Shown here: one piece after another, positions 62,459-64,000 of the stretch
Position numbering within the stretch: position 1 is the first letter of the stretch
How the letters are laid out: every line of letters begins with the position of its first letter
Origin: Jacaranda mimosifolia
Lineage: Eukaryota; Streptophyta; Magnoliopsida; Lamiales; Bignoniaceae
Length of the DNA stretch: 64,000 nucleotides
Assembly (NCBI GenBank): GCA_018894105.1
Contig: CM032131.1
Span: 19,201,578-19,265,577 of the forward strand
Reading direction: 5' to 3'
Made by a program: the position numbers and the translations under genes
Notes under the pieces: generated by a model
Seen by the model: only the letters and a program-made list of their open reading frames with translations
What the model was told of the DNA's origin: nothing
Database searches by the model: none

Positions 62459-62528
62459 TTTATGAACCACAACGTATTACATTTAGCGGCAGTTGAAACC
62501 GCCGCGAAACGCCACAATTGGTGTAGTG

Positions 62529-63830
62529 AGCTTATTAAACACATCATATTAGAAATATAAAATAATATTTCTTTAATAGAGAAGTGAAAAGCAATAATGG
62601 ACAAAACATATATTATTGAATAAAATATCAACATATAATATCTAAAAAAAATCCTATTTAGGACTTTAATTTTTTATGAGAAAAAATTAAAAATAAAATA
62701 TCGAAATGTGAAAAACAAAGTTTTGGCATTTGAAGTGAGAAAAATATGTTTTTTAGCGTCCTCCTTAATGAAAAAAAAAATTGATATGTTTTTATATGTT
62801 TCTCTTTTCATTTTTTCTTCTTAATATTTTTAAAAGTTGGAAAATTAGATATAAATTAAGAAATAAAAATAAGATTATATTTGGATAATTTATTTGAAAA
62901 TAATGATTAGGTTAGGTGTATGGTCCAAATTTTAGATAGTTTATATTTTTTATGCTTAAAAAATGTGTTTTCTCAATATATATTTTAATTATTTTAAAAT
63001 GATGATAAATATTTTATGTCAAATAAAATTTAAATTTGATTAATGTAATAATAAGATGATGAGGTAGGTTCATAAGAAATTGAAAATGGAAATAAATAAT
63101 ATTTTTAGTGAAAATAAAGAGAATTGATGGCTTTCTATCCCGAAATAGTGCTAAAAATGAAAATGTTAGTTAAAAAGAAAAATAAAAGGATTCTATGTAT
63201 TTCAACACTTAACAATTACTATAATATATATCAAATACTAGACAGATAATTGTAGTCTTAATCAAGATTTCTACCCATGGAATATTTCTTGTGAGAAATA
63301 AAAGGTTATTTATCTTACTTTTAACACCTCAAGCAACTAATAAAGTACTTTTCGGAAATTAAGAATGCTTAGTTCAATCATTGAGAAAATAAAGAATCGA
63401 AAATGAGCTATTAAACATAATCATTATAAATAGAAGTTAAAGTTTAAGATCACATAAGAAAGTGACAATTATATTGAATATATCATTTAAAAGAAAGTAT
63501 AAATTTTAAAATTTATAATATATTTTACAAACCCTAGTGCACTACAAATTTCATGAGAAAGCACAAATCATGATATATGTTAGGTTTTAGAGAATCCTAA
63601 CCAAGGCCTTTCATTAAATATAGAGGGTTGTTTGGTGACTCTAGTCTTTACAAAACCAGCAATGTTTTGGGCTCTTGTACTCCTCTTATGTGTAGATATC
63701 TATACTATTAATGAAATATTTATCTTTCTTTTTAATATATTTTTATGTGATATATTAAAATATCTTTTTTAATTTATACTATTAATAGAATATCTATCTT
63801 TTTTTTAAATATATTTTTATGTGATGTACC
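62529..63830. other. AT-rich intergenic sequence
   Basis: No gene was recognised. A 74-bp diverged tandem duplication occurs at about 63701-63835 (TATACTATTAAT at 63701 and TATACTATTAATAG at 63775). Confidence 0.5.
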
Positions 63831-64000
63831 TGATATGGGATAGCTCCAATAGGCCCAACCCACTAATAGTCGACTAGGTGATTGACCAAGCCTAAATCCT
63901 CATTGGACCATTTCGCCAGCATGATTACCAATACCTTGCCGGCCCACCAGAGTGTGGTCAATTAGCTCGAGAATGACAATTCAGCTCTCAACTAGAAAGA
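63831..64000. other. Possible start of an LTR element at the right edge
   Basis: Composition switches abruptly from AT-rich to balanced at TGATATGGGATAGC, with wording (GGCCCAACCC, CGGCCCACCAGAG) typical of plant LTRs. Too short to confirm. Confidence 0.25.

Larger units (their letters stand above)
56205..62528 (+). mobile_element. Decayed CACTA (En/Spm-type) transposon, 6.3 kb
   Basis: The right end reads ..CCACAATTGGTGTAGTG (62512-62528), so its reverse complement begins CACTACACC. The left end begins CACCACAAGAAAAG, one base from CACTACAAGAAAAG. Subterminal regions on both sides are rich in GCGGCGGTTT-like words and their complements, the usual transposase-binding repeats. A TnpA-like gene lies on the plus strand. 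The flanking triplets GGA and AGC do not match, so the 3-bp target duplication is lost or an end is misplaced. No TnpD-type (Transposase_21) coding sequence was seen. Confidence 0.75.

Overview
The window is nuclear DNA from a flowering plant, most likely a eudicot. It is AT-rich, has long introns with GT-AG borders, and carries plant-type transposons (Mutator-like, CACTA, hAT, Ty3/gypsy). The encoded symplekin resembles the plant ESP4-type protein. The species cannot be named from the sequence. No tRNA, rRNA, CRISPR or bacterial-type feature was seen.

Positions 1479-26651 (minus strand) hold the only convincing intact host gene, a symplekin/Pta1-type scaffold of the mRNA 3'-end processing machinery. 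Fourteen exons join in frame into 951 codons. The gene runs off the left edge, so the C-terminal Symplekin_C part must lie outside. Two introns are 6.5 and 7.3 kb long and hold transposon relics, including a 683-bp hAT MITE and a 128-bp tandem duplication.

From 26860 to about 36332, some 210 bp upstream of the symplekin start codon, lies a Mutator-like element (MULE-1) with long diverged terminal inverted repeats. It carries a fragment of a C48/ULP1-type protease gene, an 84-bp minisatellite and a ~450-bp tandem array. A 3.8-kb 3' remnant of an Athila-like Ty3 retrotransposon with its LTR is nested inside. From 36333 to 48926 are intergenic sequence, a 517-bp hAT MITE with a perfect 8-bp target duplication, a 1.6-kb solo LTR with a perfect 5-bp target duplication, a decayed histone H2A pseudogene and unidentified exon-like pieces.

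Positions 48938-55350 hold MULE-2, bounded by a perfect 11-bp target duplication. It keeps only the N-terminal and zinc-knuckle ends of a MuDR-type transposase. Where the catalytic core should be there is an array, and three further minisatellite families fill most of the rest. All four are built round an AGTAYA-like core that is also dense in MULE-1. This is the most unusual feature of the window. A testable idea is that the arrays are docking sites for a transposon-encoded, sequence-specific anti-silencing protein, as described for VANC proteins of Arabidopsis VANDAL elements.

Positions 56205-62528 hold a decayed CACTA (En/Spm) element with a multi-exon TnpA-like gene interrupted by stops and no recognisable second transposase gene. 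The right end is AT-rich, and the last ~170 bp may begin another LTR element.
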